Positions 26,059 through 33,613 of a DNA stretch of 64,000 nucleotides are shown here, in pieces (the stretch's first letter is position 1; each line of letters begins with the position of its first letter). The notes beneath the pieces are model-generated. The model had not been told where the DNA came from. It saw nothing but the letters and a program-made list of their open reading frames with translations, and made no database searches. Origin of the DNA: Vulcanococcus sp. (GTDB taxonomy: Bacteria; Cyanobacteriota; Cyanobacteriia; PCC-6307; Cyanobiaceae); contig JAHUZV010000027.1 of assembly GCA_019264575.1 (NCBI GenBank), forward strand, positions 1 to 64,000. The letters run 5' to 3'. The position numbers and the translations under genes were made by a program.

Positions 26059-27303
26059 TCAGCTCGCGGGGTTGATCTGAATCCACCAGCCTGTTCCGAT
26101 GCCTTCCACCTGCCAGCGACGGCCCCAGTTGCGCTCGGAATAACGCAGCGCTTTGCCGCTACCGAGCGCAGTGCTCACGTATCCACCGTTCACCAGATCC
26201 GCCTCGCCATTGGGGTCGTGCATCAGCAGCTGGCGTGTGTCCGGATCCCAACCGATCACCAGGCTCCAGTGACCGCCGCCACTGGGTGCAGAAGCTGGGC
26301 CCCTGTGCAGCCAGCCGACAGGACACGGAATTCCCCGGTTGAGCTGCTCCACCAAGTGTTCGATTCGGCCATCTGTGTGGAAGCGAGCGTGAAATCCAAG
26401 GCTCTGCAGCGCTGCCACCTGGGCGCTGGCATCGGTGGTGTCGCCATGCCGCTGCACCAAGGCGAGGAACTGATCATCCAGTTGGCCAGAGCCACTGAGG
26501 CAGCCCGGCTTGAGAAAGGCGACCGCCATCGCGCAGGTGGAGGCAAAACACATCCGGCTTCCTTGGCCGGTAGCGCTGTCGTTCTGGCTCAGGTAAGGAA
26601 CAGGCAGCTGAATCAGACCGCCATGGGCGGTTTCCGCTTGTCCTGTGCCGTTAACGGTCTGGAGCGTCGCTGATCTGCGGAAAGTCTCTGCAAAGGCAGT
26701 GAGCTGCTCAGGCGTGAGGCTGCGCTGCAGCAGTCGCCAGGCCTCCTGTTGGTGGGCCAGGCCTTGGTGGTGCTGCACGGCGTCGAGCAGCTGGATGGGC
26801 GTGGTGGCCTGCTCGCGGTTTGCCGCTTTCGCCTTGCTTCCTGGCTCTGACGAGCTCCCGGCCTGCGCGTGTGCAACCTCCGCAGCCCTGCGGCGCTTGA
26901 GTCCTTCCACCGGGCCGTTCGGCCCTTTGTGCCAGCGGGGCAGCTCCTGGGCAATCACCACAGCGGCCGATTCGCCGGCCATCAGTCGCGTGCGCAGCGT
27001 TGAACGCTCCAGCGCCCCGGCTCCCACGTTGAAGCAAAAGCTGATCAGGGCATCGCGTTGGCAAGGAGTCAGCGCAACGCCACTGAGCAGTCGGTCGACA
27101 GCACCGGACGCCTCAGCCGCGTCTTGCTCGAGCCAGGCATCAGCCTGCTCCTGGCTGATCGTCAGCCCCGGCACCACCTCCGCGCCGGTGTGGCCGTAGC
27201 CGATGGTCCAGGGAGCGCCGCCACTGGCGGGGTCGGGATAGGCGCTCAGGCGGCAGCCCTCCCAGGTTTTGAGCAGGGTCCACCCCTCAGGGGTGAGTGG
27301 CAT
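26059..27303 (-). CDS. Lysozyme (GH24) fused to a C39-like cysteine peptidase
   Basis: The 414-aa protein has two domains. Residues 1-140 form a T4-type lysozyme: TWEGCRLSAYPDP, then TIGYGHT, with the probable catalytic triad Glu15, Asp24 and Thr33, followed by the helical lobe. Residues about 225-414 form a C39-like peptidase: MCFASTCAMA (Cys near 250), GGHWSLVIGWD (His near 343) and HDPNG (Asp/Asn). An A/S/K-rich linker joins them. No signal peptide is visible, so export would need a holin or lysis. It looks like a phage-type endolysin or a peptidoglycan-targeting effector; it is probably acquired. Confidence 0.82.
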   Translation of the reverse strand: MPLTPEGWTLLKTWEGCRLSAYPDPASGGAPWTIGYGHTGAEVVPGLTISQEQADAWLEQDAAEASGAVDRLLSGVALTPCQRDALISFCFNVGAGALERSTLRTRLMAGESAAVVIAQELPRWHKGPNGPVEGLKRRRAAEVAHAQAGSSSEPGSKAKAANREQATTPIQLLDAVQHHQGLAHQQEAWRLLQRSLTPEQLTAFAETFRRSATLQTVNGTGQAETAHGGLIQLPVPYLSQNDSATGQGSRMCFASTCAMAVAFLKPGCLSGSGQLDDQFLALVQRHGDTTDASAQVAALQSLGFHARFHTDGRIEHLVEQLNRGIPCPVGWLHRGPASAPSGGGHWSLVIGWDPDTRQLLMHDPNGEADLVNGGYVSTALGSGKALRYSERNWGRRWQVEGIGTGWWIQINPAS

Positions 27304-27403
27304 GCATCAGAAGCAGAGAACCTCTGAGGGTTCCGGCGCCTCAGACGATCCGCGGCCTGGAGCTCGCCAGCCTCGATAGGGTGAAGTCACCGGCGAGGGT
27401 TGG

Positions 27404-27601
27404 ATGTCATACCGCATACGCCTGCTCGAGACCGATGAGGGTTGGTCGGTGAGCTGCCTGGATCTACCGGGGTGTCACTCCCAGGGTGAGTCGCGCGATG
27501 AGGCGCTCATCAACATCCGTGAGGCCATCCAGCTCTGGCTGGAGGTGGAAGCAGAAGAGGCTGGTGTGAAAACGGTGGAGACCTTGGAGTTGGCGGTCTG
27601 A
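27404..27601 (+). CDS. hicB: HicB-family antitoxin
   Basis: The 65-aa protein has the HicB partial RNase-H fold: YRIRLLETDEGWSVSCLDLPGCHSQGESRDEALINIREAIQLWLE. The D-L-P-G-C motif and the following helix are diagnostic. It lacks a C-terminal DNA-binding domain. Its stop overlaps the hicA ATG by one base (TGATG), so antitoxin comes first, reversed from the classic hicA-hicB order but common in cyanobacteria. Confidence 0.9.
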   Translation: MSYRIRLLETDEGWSVSCLDLPGCHSQGESRDEALINIREAIQLWLEVEAEEAGVKTVETLELAV

Positions 27602-27813
27602 TGCCGCGGCTGCCCGGGGTCAGTCAAAAAGATGCGGTCAGGGTCTTCCAGAAACTCGGCTACCGCGTTGCGCGCGAATCGGGTCACCTGATCATGAGCA
27701 ACGGAGAACGCCGACTGGTCATCCCACGCCATGACCCGATCAACGCCATCACCATGGGCGCGATCGCGCGCGATGCAGGTTTAACCCCTCAGCAATTTCG
27801 CGATCTGCTCTGA
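27601..27813 (+). CDS. hicA: HicA-family mRNA interferase toxin
   Basis: The 70-aa protein has the double-stranded-RNA-binding-like HicA fold: LPGVSQKDAVRVFQKLGYRVARESGHLIMS. The catalytic His lies in GHLIM. The C-terminal segment IPRHDPINAITMGAIARDAGLTPQQF is typical of HicA. It is translated with hicB through the one-base overlap. Together they form a type II toxin-antitoxin pair that cleaves mRNA. Confidence 0.9.
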   Translation: MPRLPGVSQKDAVRVFQKLGYRVARESGHLIMSNGERRLVIPRHDPINAITMGAIARDAGLTPQQFRDLL

Positions 27814-27857
27814 GCACCAGCCTCGGAACCCTTAAGCACTGTTTGTTCACGTGCACA

Positions 27858-28208
27858 ATGGATTCCCGCCGGCTGGTGGTTTGGATCTCCACCGGGATCC
27901 TTGGGTTCCAGGGGGCCACGCTGGCGTTTGACCTGCTCAACTGCACTGCCCTGAGCTGGCTTTACGTGCGCACCAATGGTCTGGCGGCGCTGGAGCGGCG
28001 GGTGGATGAACCGGCCGGCCGTGCCGGAATCGCTGATCCAGATGCACCCCAGCAACCCTCCGGCGCCTCGACCCCAGAGCACCCTGTTGCGATCTTCTGC
28101 ACCCGCCCCCAGGGCCGCATTGATGACGCTGTGAATCAGGGACTGAGCATCCTTGCCGGATTGGCACTGGGTAGCTCGGTCGAGAGAAGGGGGCAGGGAC
28201 AGCCCTGA
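27858..28208 (+). CDS. Hypothetical protein with two hydrophobic segments
   Basis: From ATG 27858 the product starts MDSRRLVVWISTGILGFQGA, with a hydrophobic N-terminal segment, a variable P/E/A-rich middle and a conserved-looking end (RIDDAVNQGLSILAGLALGSSVERR) with a second short hydrophobic helix. It is probably a small membrane protein; no function is known to me. The 116-aa length includes a loop that may vary between strains. Confidence 0.5.
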   Translation: MDSRRLVVWISTGILGFQGATLAFDLLNCTALSWLYVRTNGLAALERRVDEPAGRAGIADPDAPQQPSGASTPEHPVAIFCTRPQGRIDDAVNQGLSILAGLALGSSVERRGQGQP

Positions 28209-28252
28209 GTCACAGACGAGCGCCAATAGCCTCCATTACATGGCTATCTGAG

Positions 28253-28453
28253 ATGAGCAACCCAGCAAGCCCCTGGATCTGCACCCGCCAAATGGCGGAA
28301 CAGTTGAGTGTGCACCGTGTCACGCTCCAGCGACTCAAGACGGCCGGTTACTTCCGATCTGGCCACCATTTCCGCAAGGCCAACCCGCTTGCACCGAGAT
28401 CAAACATCCTTTGGCACCAGCAACGCGTCCTGATGCGTTTTCATGCCGAGTAG
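28253..28453 (+). CDS. Small excisionase/MerR-like HTH protein
   Basis: The 66-aa protein reads WICTRQMAEQLSVHRVTLQRLKTAGYFRSGHHFRKANP, a winged-HTH start like phage excisionases or helix-turn-helix 17 proteins (x-x-x-A-x-x-L-x-V-x-x-x-T-L-x-R-L). A tail with ILWHQQRVLMRF would form the wing. It lies 130 bp before the tRNA-Met remnant, the usual position for an excisionase-type gene of an integrated element. No integrase gene is present nearby. Confidence 0.6.
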   Translation: MSNPASPWICTRQMAEQLSVHRVTLQRLKTAGYFRSGHHFRKANPLAPRSNILWHQQRVLMRFHAE

Positions 28454-28586
28454 GCAAACCGAACCAGGATTCCGAGACTCCCGAGACGGCCAAACGCAAC
28501 ATGAAGTTCTGTGAAACGTGCTGAGTTCCGTGCAGAGTGACGAGGCCTCACCTAGTCGCACCAAGCGTTTTCGGGGAACTTCTCGA

Positions 28587-28630
28587 GATTCATAACCCCA
28601 AGGTCGGGAGTTCAAGTTTCCCCCGAGCCA
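28587..28630 (+). tRNA. 3' half of a tRNA-Met gene (remnant)
   Basis: The stretch carries the anticodon-loop bases TTCATAA (CAT anticodon), a variable region AAGGTC, a T-arm with loop TTCAAGT and an acceptor 3' strand CCGAGCCA. No matching 5' half (acceptor GGCTCGG, D-arm) precedes it: the upstream bases do not pair. This is a truncated tRNA-like sequence of the kind left at attachment sites. Confidence 0.55.
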
Positions 28631-28633
28631 CTT

Positions 28634-28673
28634 CGAGCTGAATAGCTCGTGCCCTGCTTCGGCGGGGCTTTTT
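28634..28673 (+). terminator. Terminator after the tRNA remnant
   Basis: A small hairpin CGAGCT/AGCTCG (28634-28649) is followed by a GC-rich stem GCCCTGC-TTCG-GCGGGGC (28651-28668) and TTTTT. This is a strong intrinsic terminator and suggests that transcription of an original tRNA gene ended here. Confidence 0.8.
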
Positions 28674-28923
28674 GCTGTCTGGGACTGGGCGTTTGCCCAT
28701 TCCATGGCTGCGCCCAGTGCGAGCCACTTGTGGCAAATGGAGACCACTTGTCGCCAAGACGTGCTGAGCGGTTTACCAGAGGCTTGAACTCACTCGCAAG
28801 TCGCGCCTTGTTCTGAGCTATGCCCGCGAAGGACTCAGTCGGAAGCCTCTCAACAGGCCATCAGGGTGAAGTCAACTGAGCAGGAGTGAGGGCTTGCCCA
28901 ATGGCACCAGCCAAGCGTCAAGC

Positions 28924-29373
28924 TCACGTTGGCAACACCAACGATTCAGGCTCTGGATTGTTCCTGCGAAAGCAGCGATCATCTGCTGCGCGACGACACG
29001 TGAGCAAGAACGATGGCATTTCAATGCCAAATGCCTGCTCAAATAACGCCACAACACCTTGAGTGCGACTCAACCCACAGGCCTGTATGGCATGTCCGAG
29101 GCCTTGGCGGGGTTGATCCGTGAGTGCCGCAAACAGCCTGTTGAGACGGTGCTCCTGCAGGGCTTGCGCCAGGCTCATGCCACGAACTTTCTCAAAGCTT
29201 ATTTCGAGGCATTGCTTGCTGATCCCTAGTTGAGAAGGCAACTCGCCGAGATCAATCAAGTCTTGAGCATGGAGAGAAAAGTATTGACGAACCTTCGCGA
29301 CGATCTGCATTGGATTCTCGCAGACAACATCAAGCAAGAAGTTGTCTCGCTTTGGCTTTGTATGAGCAGTCAT
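28924..29373 (-). CDS. AraC-family HTH protein
   Basis: The 149-aa protein is essentially an AraC-type double HTH: residues 30-130 read YFSLHAQDLIDLGELPSQLGISKQCLEISFEKVRG, then EHRLNRLFAALTD and GHAIQACGLSRTQGVVALFEQAFG. The second HTH ends in the expected F-x-x-x-F-G pattern. The N-terminal effector domain is short. Start 29373 is preceded by GTTGAGGAATAAG, a good ribosome-binding site. Targets are unknown; it is transcribed away from the downstream rbp region. Confidence 0.75.
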   Translation of the reverse strand: MTAHTKPKRDNFLLDVVCENPMQIVAKVRQYFSLHAQDLIDLGELPSQLGISKQCLEISFEKVRGMSLAQALQEHRLNRLFAALTDQPRQGLGHAIQACGLSRTQGVVALFEQAFGIEMPSFLLTCRRAADDRCFRRNNPEPESLVLPT

Positions 29374-29540
29374 CTTATTCCTCAACGGATCCAGGGTCTC
29401 CCTTGATCCCATCCTGGCAGCACATCACCAACGTTGCCATCTGGAATCACTGGCTTGTGTATGGCTCAAGCCGGCTTCATCTCCCGACATCTCGCGTGAT
29501 GAAACAACACAAATACTGTGAATATGCGGTGATTTGGTGA

Positions 29541-29643
29541 ATTGAACCTGGCTCGGCGGATCAGGTCCACGATGCGCGTGGTCGCCTGCAGCTTCTGTCA
29601 GGCGCACCTAGGGGAAAGAAGCGTCGCTCAGGCGGCGCTTTTT
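29541..29643 (+). ncRNA. Candidate structured small RNA ending in a terminator
   Basis: Consecutive stems are readable: ACCTG (29546-29550) with CAGGT (29562-29566); CCACG (29567-29571) with CGTGG (29577-29581); CGCCTG (29583-29588) with CAGGCG (29599-29604), with inner CAG/CTG pairing. A terminator stem AGCGTCGC/GCGGCGCT (29620-29639) with TTTT follows. No protein frame accounts for it. The family is unknown to me; it does not carry SRP, tmRNA or RNase P signature motifs. Confidence 0.5.
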
Positions 29644-29712
29644 ACTGATCCCCCCAAACCATCCAGCCAAACGACAGCAGCCAGGGACGATCGGGCAAGC
29701 GTCCACCATGGG

Positions 29713-29862
29713 GTGTAGAGTGAAGATGATTCAACGACCTCTCTCAGGCGGGTTTCTCTCTCAAGCGGCGAGTTTCATAAGCTTCTGGCTTCGGTCTTTC
29801 TCCACTCGACCAGTCACTTCCTTCAGGGCTTTCAGCGAATCGGCTTCATAATTTCTTATTGA
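29713..29862 (+). promoter_or_regulatory. Long conserved 5' leader of rbp copy 1
   Basis: About 150 bp before the RRM gene are clearly similar to the leader of the second RRM gene at 49749-49894: shared blocks include GTAGAGTGAA, GATTCAACGA, AGGCGGGTTT / GGCGGCGGGTT, TTCAGGGC and CGAATCGG. Leaders of cold-responsive Rbp mRNAs are often regulatory, which would fit. Confidence 0.65.
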
Positions 29863-30135
29863 ATGACAATTTACGTGGGCAACCTCTCCTTCGATGCCGA
29901 AGTGGAGGACCTTCAACACCTGTTTGCTGAGTACGGCTCAGTCAGCAAGTGCAGCCTGCCGCTCGATCGCGACACAGGTCGCAAGCGAGGTTTCGCCTTT
30001 GTGGAGATGGCCGAGGCCAGCGCCGAAACCAAGGCCATCTCCGATCTTCAAGACGTGGAGTGGATGGGCCGTTCCATTCGTGTCAACAAGGCCGAACCTC
30101 GCCCCACTTCTGCCTTCGGCAACAGCCGTTGGTAA
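29863..30135 (+). CDS. RRM RNA-binding protein (Rbp), copy 1
   Basis: The 90-aa protein is a single RRM: RNP2 as IYVGNL (residues 3-8) and RNP1 as RGFAFVEM (43-50), with aromatic residues in place. It begins MTIYVGNLSFDAEVEDLQHL. The C-terminal tail is short (TSAFGNSRW) and lacks the Gly-rich extension present in copy 2 at 49.9 kb. Such cyanobacterial Rbps act in cold adaptation and mRNA localisation. It is the first gene of a cluster with two hli genes. Confidence 0.92.
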   Translation: MTIYVGNLSFDAEVEDLQHLFAEYGSVSKCSLPLDRDTGRKRGFAFVEMAEASAETKAISDLQDVEWMGRSIRVNKAEPRPTSAFGNSRW

Positions 30136-30287
30136 AAGCCACGCCTCTAGACGGCTTATCTGAGCTCAGCCAGGGCAGGCCCTTGGCGGCCATCGCCAGC
30201 CTCAGAACAGCAGAACATTTGAGGAGAAACCGCCATCGGCACCCTCAGCACATGACGCTTCATTGGCGCACCCACTCGGAACAACAC

Positions 30288-30431
30288 ATGACTCAATCTG
30301 CAGCCCGCTTCGGTTTTGTTGAATTTGCTGAAACCTGGAATGGCCGTCTGGCCATGCTCGGCTTCGTAATTGGCCTCGGCACTGAACTGCTCACCGGCCA
30401 AAGCATCCTGTCCCAAATTGGTCTGGGCTAA
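30288..30431 (+). CDS. hli: High-light-inducible protein, 47 aa
   Basis: The product MTQSAARFGFVEFAETWNGR, then LAMLGFVIGLGTELLTGQSILSQIGLG, is a one-helix Hli/SCP protein. ExxNGRLAMLGF is the chlorophyll-binding signature (Glu-x-x-Asn-x-Arg). It sits in the thylakoid membrane and quenches excitation or carries pigments under stress. The longer frame starting upstream lacks homology, so the ATG at 30288 is used. The second hli follows after 4 bp. Confidence 0.92.
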   Translation: MTQSAARFGFVEFAETWNGRLAMLGFVIGLGTELLTGQSILSQIGLG

Positions 30432-30435
30432 GCCG

Positions 30436-30672
30436 ATGAGCGAGTCACCCGCCAACGAGAAGTGGTATCAAGACCGTGCCACGCATCAGATCCACCTGCA
30501 GCAATTGCAGCGCGCTGAGCTGTTCAACGGTCGAGCGGCCATGCTCGGCATCGTGATCGGGATCATCACTGAGGGGTTAACAGGCGCTGGCGTTGCCCAC
30601 CAGATCGGCCTTGGCCCACTGGTGGATGGCTACGCCGCCTGCCACACCCAGTTTTTGCCCTTCTGCTTCTAG
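30436..30672 (+). CDS. hli: High-light-inducible protein with C-terminal extension, 78 aa
   Basis: This is a second Hli: RAELFNGRAAMLGIVIGIITEGLTGAGVAHQIGLG, with the E-x-x-N-G-R core. A polar N-terminal stretch (MSESPANEKWYQDRATHQIH) precedes it. After the IGLG end typical of the family it carries an extra PLVDGYAACHTQFLPFCF, whose two Cys are unusual. It probably forms an operon with the preceding hli. Confidence 0.88.
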   Translation: MSESPANEKWYQDRATHQIHLQQLQRAELFNGRAAMLGIVIGIITEGLTGAGVAHQIGLGPLVDGYAACHTQFLPFCF

Positions 30673-30708
30673 CTCAAACGAAGAGCAGGCACCATTTCAA
30701 TCGTCAGA

Positions 30709-30737
30709 CCTCTGGGCAGTGCTCAGGGGTTTTGTTT
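30709..30737 (+). terminator. Terminator of the hli pair
   Basis: CCTCTGGGC (30709-30717) pairs with GCTCAGGGG (30721-30729), a 9-bp stem with G-T pairs and loop AGT, followed by TTTTGTTTT. Confidence 0.75.
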
Positions 30738-30768
30738 TGGCGAATCAACAGCTTCCAGGCCTTGCCCA

Positions 30769-31134
30769 ATGAAATCGCCTTCGTTGATTGCAGAGATTGT
30801 TGGGCAAATCCGCATCGCCGTTGGCTTGGCTGAAGCGGGATTGTCCACAGTGACCGGTATGCACTCTCCTCATCGGCAACGCATCGCAGATCTCAGTTTG
30901 CGGGATTTCTGCCTGTATCGTGCGATCTGCCTCGAACTTGAGGCACTCGATGAGAGCATTCAACTTCAAGGAGAGTTGGGCAACGACTTTGTCGAGCTCT
31001 CAACAGCCATGCGGGATCGTCGATTGCTTGTGGAGTGGCTGCTCGACCTCCACCTGCCTCCTTCCTCCGACTACAGCGACTGCGGGATCACGCCTGAAGT
31101 GGAGCAGCAGCTCCTATCCCATGCACTGGATTGA
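30769..31134 (+). CDS. Hypothetical protein, 121 aa
   Basis: The protein starts MKSPSLIAEIVGQIRIAVGL and continues with ADLSLRDFCLYRAICLELEALDESI and a leucine-rich helix (MRDRRLLVEWLLDLHLPP). It is all-helical and acidic; no catalytic motif was found and I do not recognise the family. The ATG follows the hli terminator closely, suggesting a separate transcript. Confidence 0.55.
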   Translation: MKSPSLIAEIVGQIRIAVGLAEAGLSTVTGMHSPHRQRIADLSLRDFCLYRAICLELEALDESIQLQGELGNDFVELSTAMRDRRLLVEWLLDLHLPPSSDYSDCGITPEVEQQLLSHALD

Positions 31135-31279
31135 GCGAGCTGAAGCATCCCAACAGCCCTTGCGCTGCAGCGGTCACCTGAGCCATGAGTGAGTCGTCCT
31201 ACCGGCGTGGCTCCGGGCTCCACTCCTCACACCGCGGCCCACCCCATTCATCCTTCAGGCGTGATCCGCAGGCCCGCCC

Positions 31280-31486
31280 TCAATCAGCCGAGCCCTTGGA
31301 CGAAAAGGGAGGTGACGTGAGATGCATCAGCTGGGCGGCGTAGTCCTCGGTGAACGACGCCTGCATCTGCCAGGCCCGCAGCAGTGTTTTGGCTACGGAC
31401 CGCAGTTGCTCAATGTCATCACAGCTCTCGATGGCTCGCTCTTGCATCGCGAGTGCGAACTGCCTGCTGAGGGAAGGCTCTTTCAT
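31280..31486 (-). CDS. Small conserved-looking helical protein, 68 aa
   Basis: The sequence MKEPSLSRQFALAMQERAIE is followed by SCDDIEQLRSVAKTLLRAWQMQASFTEDYAAQLM. It is a compact two-helix protein with a hydrophobic/charged pattern that looks genuine, and the S-C-D-D-I-E-x-L segment is reminiscent of small picocyanobacterial proteins. No known function. A second ATG four codons upstream is equally possible. Confidence 0.6.
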   Translation of the reverse strand: MKEPSLSRQFALAMQERAIESCDDIEQLRSVAKTLLRAWQMQASFTEDYAAQLMHLTSPPFSSKGSAD

Positions 31487-31621
31487 GGCTTGGCGCAACG
31501 TCTTAACAACACGTTACAAACGCCTGCGAGTCGGCTGCGGGGCGGTCTTGTCTGCCGTGGCCAATGCAAGAAGGACGCCCACCGAAAAAATTCCAAGGTC
31601 CTCCTTGACTGAGCTCAGCCA

Positions 31622-32302
31622 TCAGGGCTTGGTGGCCGGCGGCTTCTGCGCCGGTGTTGCTGTTGGTTTCTTACTCGCCGGTGTGGCGGTTGACTTGGCC
31701 GCTGGCTTCACGGCTGGGTTCACGGCTGGCGGCGGCCCTGGTTGTGGTTTAGGGATCGGCTTGGCGTTGGCGCACAGACTCGCCACCATCAGGTCTTCCC
31801 CGCCGCGCTCTTTGGATTCCGAGGCGGCATAGGGCAGCCTCCAGCTGCTCCAGGCCTGATCACCACTTCTCAGACTCAGCTTGAGCGTGTCGCAATGCAC
31901 AGCCACGCTGGAAGCAGGCATTCCTGCAGAGGTGTTGGTTGCCGTTTCAGGTCCGCACTGCACTGCGGTGGTGCGCACGCCATCGGCCATCAACTTCCAG
32001 CCAGCCCAGTCGTAACGGCAGGCGCCGAATGGACGCCAGCGTGGTGCTTTGAGGGCGTTGATCCTCTGCAGCAGCGCTTTTTCTTTCTCGCTCAGCCCCG
32101 TGGCATCAACGGCTGGCGCTGTTGTGGTGGGAGCAGCGGCGCCAGCGCCTGTGCTTGAGGTGGGGGCTGGTTCTTTGCTCTCAGTGCTCTCGACTGCAGC
32201 CGGAGCCTCCTGTGCGGTGACCGCGGCCAGCGGTGCAGCGCCGCCCGCCAATGCAGCAACGAGGAGCAGGAGAGGGCCCCGAACCACGCCGATGCGCTTC
32301 AT
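31622..32302 (-). CDS. Secreted/periplasmic Pro-Ala-rich protein
   Basis: The 226-aa protein has a clear signal peptide (MKRIGVVRGPLLLLVAALAGG ending near AVTA), a low-complexity A/P/T/E segment (30-70), a compact domain of about 100 residues with paired Cys (FGACRYDWAGWKLMADGVRT, VQCGPE, VAVHCDTLKLSL, ASLCAN), and a long A/P/K/T tail. The domain is typical of small cyanobacterial exported proteins; function is unknown. It lies 21 bp downstream of the DUF4912 gene on the same strand. Confidence 0.65.
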   Translation of the reverse strand: MKRIGVVRGPLLLLVAALAGGAAPLAAVTAQEAPAAVESTESKEPAPTSSTGAGAAAPTTTAPAVDATGLSEKEKALLQRINALKAPRWRPFGACRYDWAGWKLMADGVRTTAVQCGPETATNTSAGMPASSVAVHCDTLKLSLRSGDQAWSSWRLPYAASESKERGGEDLMVASLCANAKPIPKPQPGPPPAVNPAVKPAAKSTATPASKKPTATPAQKPPATKP

Positions 32303-32323
32303 GGCTGGATCACGTTTGATGGA

Positions 32324-33433
32324 TCAGAACCACTCGAGCACGGCATCTTCTTTGCGGTTCACCCGTGCTGCAGGAGTGCGGCGCTCGAATTCCAAACGAA
32401 TCGAACGCTCCTGCTCACCATCGGCCGCCACCGCACGGATCGGGTACAGCTGCTCGCCATCGCGGAAGGGCACATGCACGCGGAACGTGCCATCGGCCTC
32501 CAGCGGAATCTCTTGATCACCGATCGAGAGGCTGGCGGTCGGTTCAGTGGCGCCGTAGACGATCAACTCGGCATCGGCCACCAGCCAGAAGGAGCGCGGC
32601 CGCACGATCCCGCTGCCCGATTCACTCAGGCCACTGGCCCAGAGGCCAGCGCCGGAGTCATTCAGCTCACCGCTGCGGGCCAAATTTTGATCCCACTCAT
32701 GCAGCACCTCCGAACCCACCCGGCGGCTACGCACAGCGGTGGCGGTGGAGAGCTGATACATCCGCTCATGCTCCACACCGCCGCTGCTCAACGCCGTCGC
32801 AGACATTGCCGCGATCGGGGCGTCCAGTGAAAAGGGCACAAAGGCGTCGGCCACAAAAGCGCTGGGCTCCAGCGCCGGCATCCGCGCCACCGAGGAGGTG
32901 GCCAGGGAGAACCAACCGCCGCTCTTGGTGCGATAACCGAGTTCCACGCGGTAGTCGCGATCGCTCAGCGGCATCGGCAGATGCCACTCCCGTGCGCCGG
33001 AGTTCACCACCAGCTCCTGCAGGGTGTGGGGATGGGCGGCGCCCAGGGGCAAGCCGGTGACATCCGCAACCCGCAATGCCAGCTGCGTGCCGCCCGCCGC
33101 TGCTGCGCGCTGTTGATCGCCGGCACGGATCTCCCAGAACACGTAAGCCCACTGGGGATCACGCGGCAGGAAGGTGACGTGGCTGGTGAGTTCTGGTGCG
33201 ATTGGTGCATGGAGCGCCGCCGCGGAGCTCTCTTCTGGCGTGTGTTCTGGAGTCAGTACGGCAGAGGATTCGGCCTTTGGCAGGGCCTGATTGACCGCAT
33301 CAAGCAGTCCTTTTTTGTCCATGCGGCTGTAACCGCCCAGCCCGATGCGCTGGGCCAGATCACGCAATTGGGCGATGGTCCAGCTACCAAGATTGACGAG
33401 GCCGCTGCCGCCTAGATCTGCGCTGGAGGCCAT
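32324..33433 (-). CDS. DUF4912 / SAP-like domain protein
   Basis: The 369-aa protein starts with a short SAP-like or Rho-N-like helical module (LGSWTIAQLRDLAQRIGLGGYSRMDKKGLLDAVNQAL, residues 12-48), a flexible linker, and a DUF4912 domain from about 75 (HVTFLPRDPQWAYVFWEI, ALRVADVTG, WHLPMPLSDRDYRVELGYR) with a C-terminal beta-rich region (PFRDGEQLYPIRAVAADGEQERSIRLEF). DUF4912 proteins of cyanobacteria have no settled role. The ATG at 33433 is preferred over the GTG at 33442. A 12-bp inverted repeat lies 27 bp upstream. Confidence 0.8.
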   Translation of the reverse strand: MASSADLGGSGLVNLGSWTIAQLRDLAQRIGLGGYSRMDKKGLLDAVNQALPKAESSAVLTPEHTPEESSAAALHAPIAPELTSHVTFLPRDPQWAYVFWEIRAGDQQRAAAAGGTQLALRVADVTGLPLGAAHPHTLQELVVNSGAREWHLPMPLSDRDYRVELGYRTKSGGWFSLATSSVARMPALEPSAFVADAFVPFSLDAPIAAMSATALSSGGVEHERMYQLSTATAVRSRRVGSEVLHEWDQNLARSGELNDSGAGLWASGLSESGSGIVRPRSFWLVADAELIVYGATEPTASLSIGDQEIPLEADGTFRVHVPFRDGEQLYPIRAVAADGEQERSIRLEFERRTPAARVNRKEDAVLEWF

Positions 33434-33459
33434 CTCGATCACCCTGTGAGTGAGTGGAT

Positions 33460-33492
33460 GATCGCCTGGGAGCGGGGTGATCCCAGGCGATC
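33460..33492. promoter_or_regulatory. 12-bp perfect inverted repeat upstream of the DUF4912 gene
   Basis: GATCGCCTGGGA (33460-33471) and TCCCAGGCGATC (33481-33492) face each other around a 9-base loop. It is 27 bp from the DUF4912 start, and there is no T-run on the gene side, so it may be a regulatory hairpin or operator. Confidence 0.5.
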
Positions 33493-33613
33493 GTCAGGGA
33501 ACCCAAATTCGCTCGGGAGCATCGCCAGCACTGCGATCCCAGCAAAGCTGCTCAGGCTGTTTCTGATGCTTGGGTTGAGCAGTTCGCTCACCTCAGCATT
33601 GGGTCCGGACGCC

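Noticed and set aside
28253..28673. Complete prophage or integrative element with integrase.
   Set aside because: Only an excisionase-like HTH gene and a tRNA piece are present; no integrase, capsid or replication gene was found in the window.
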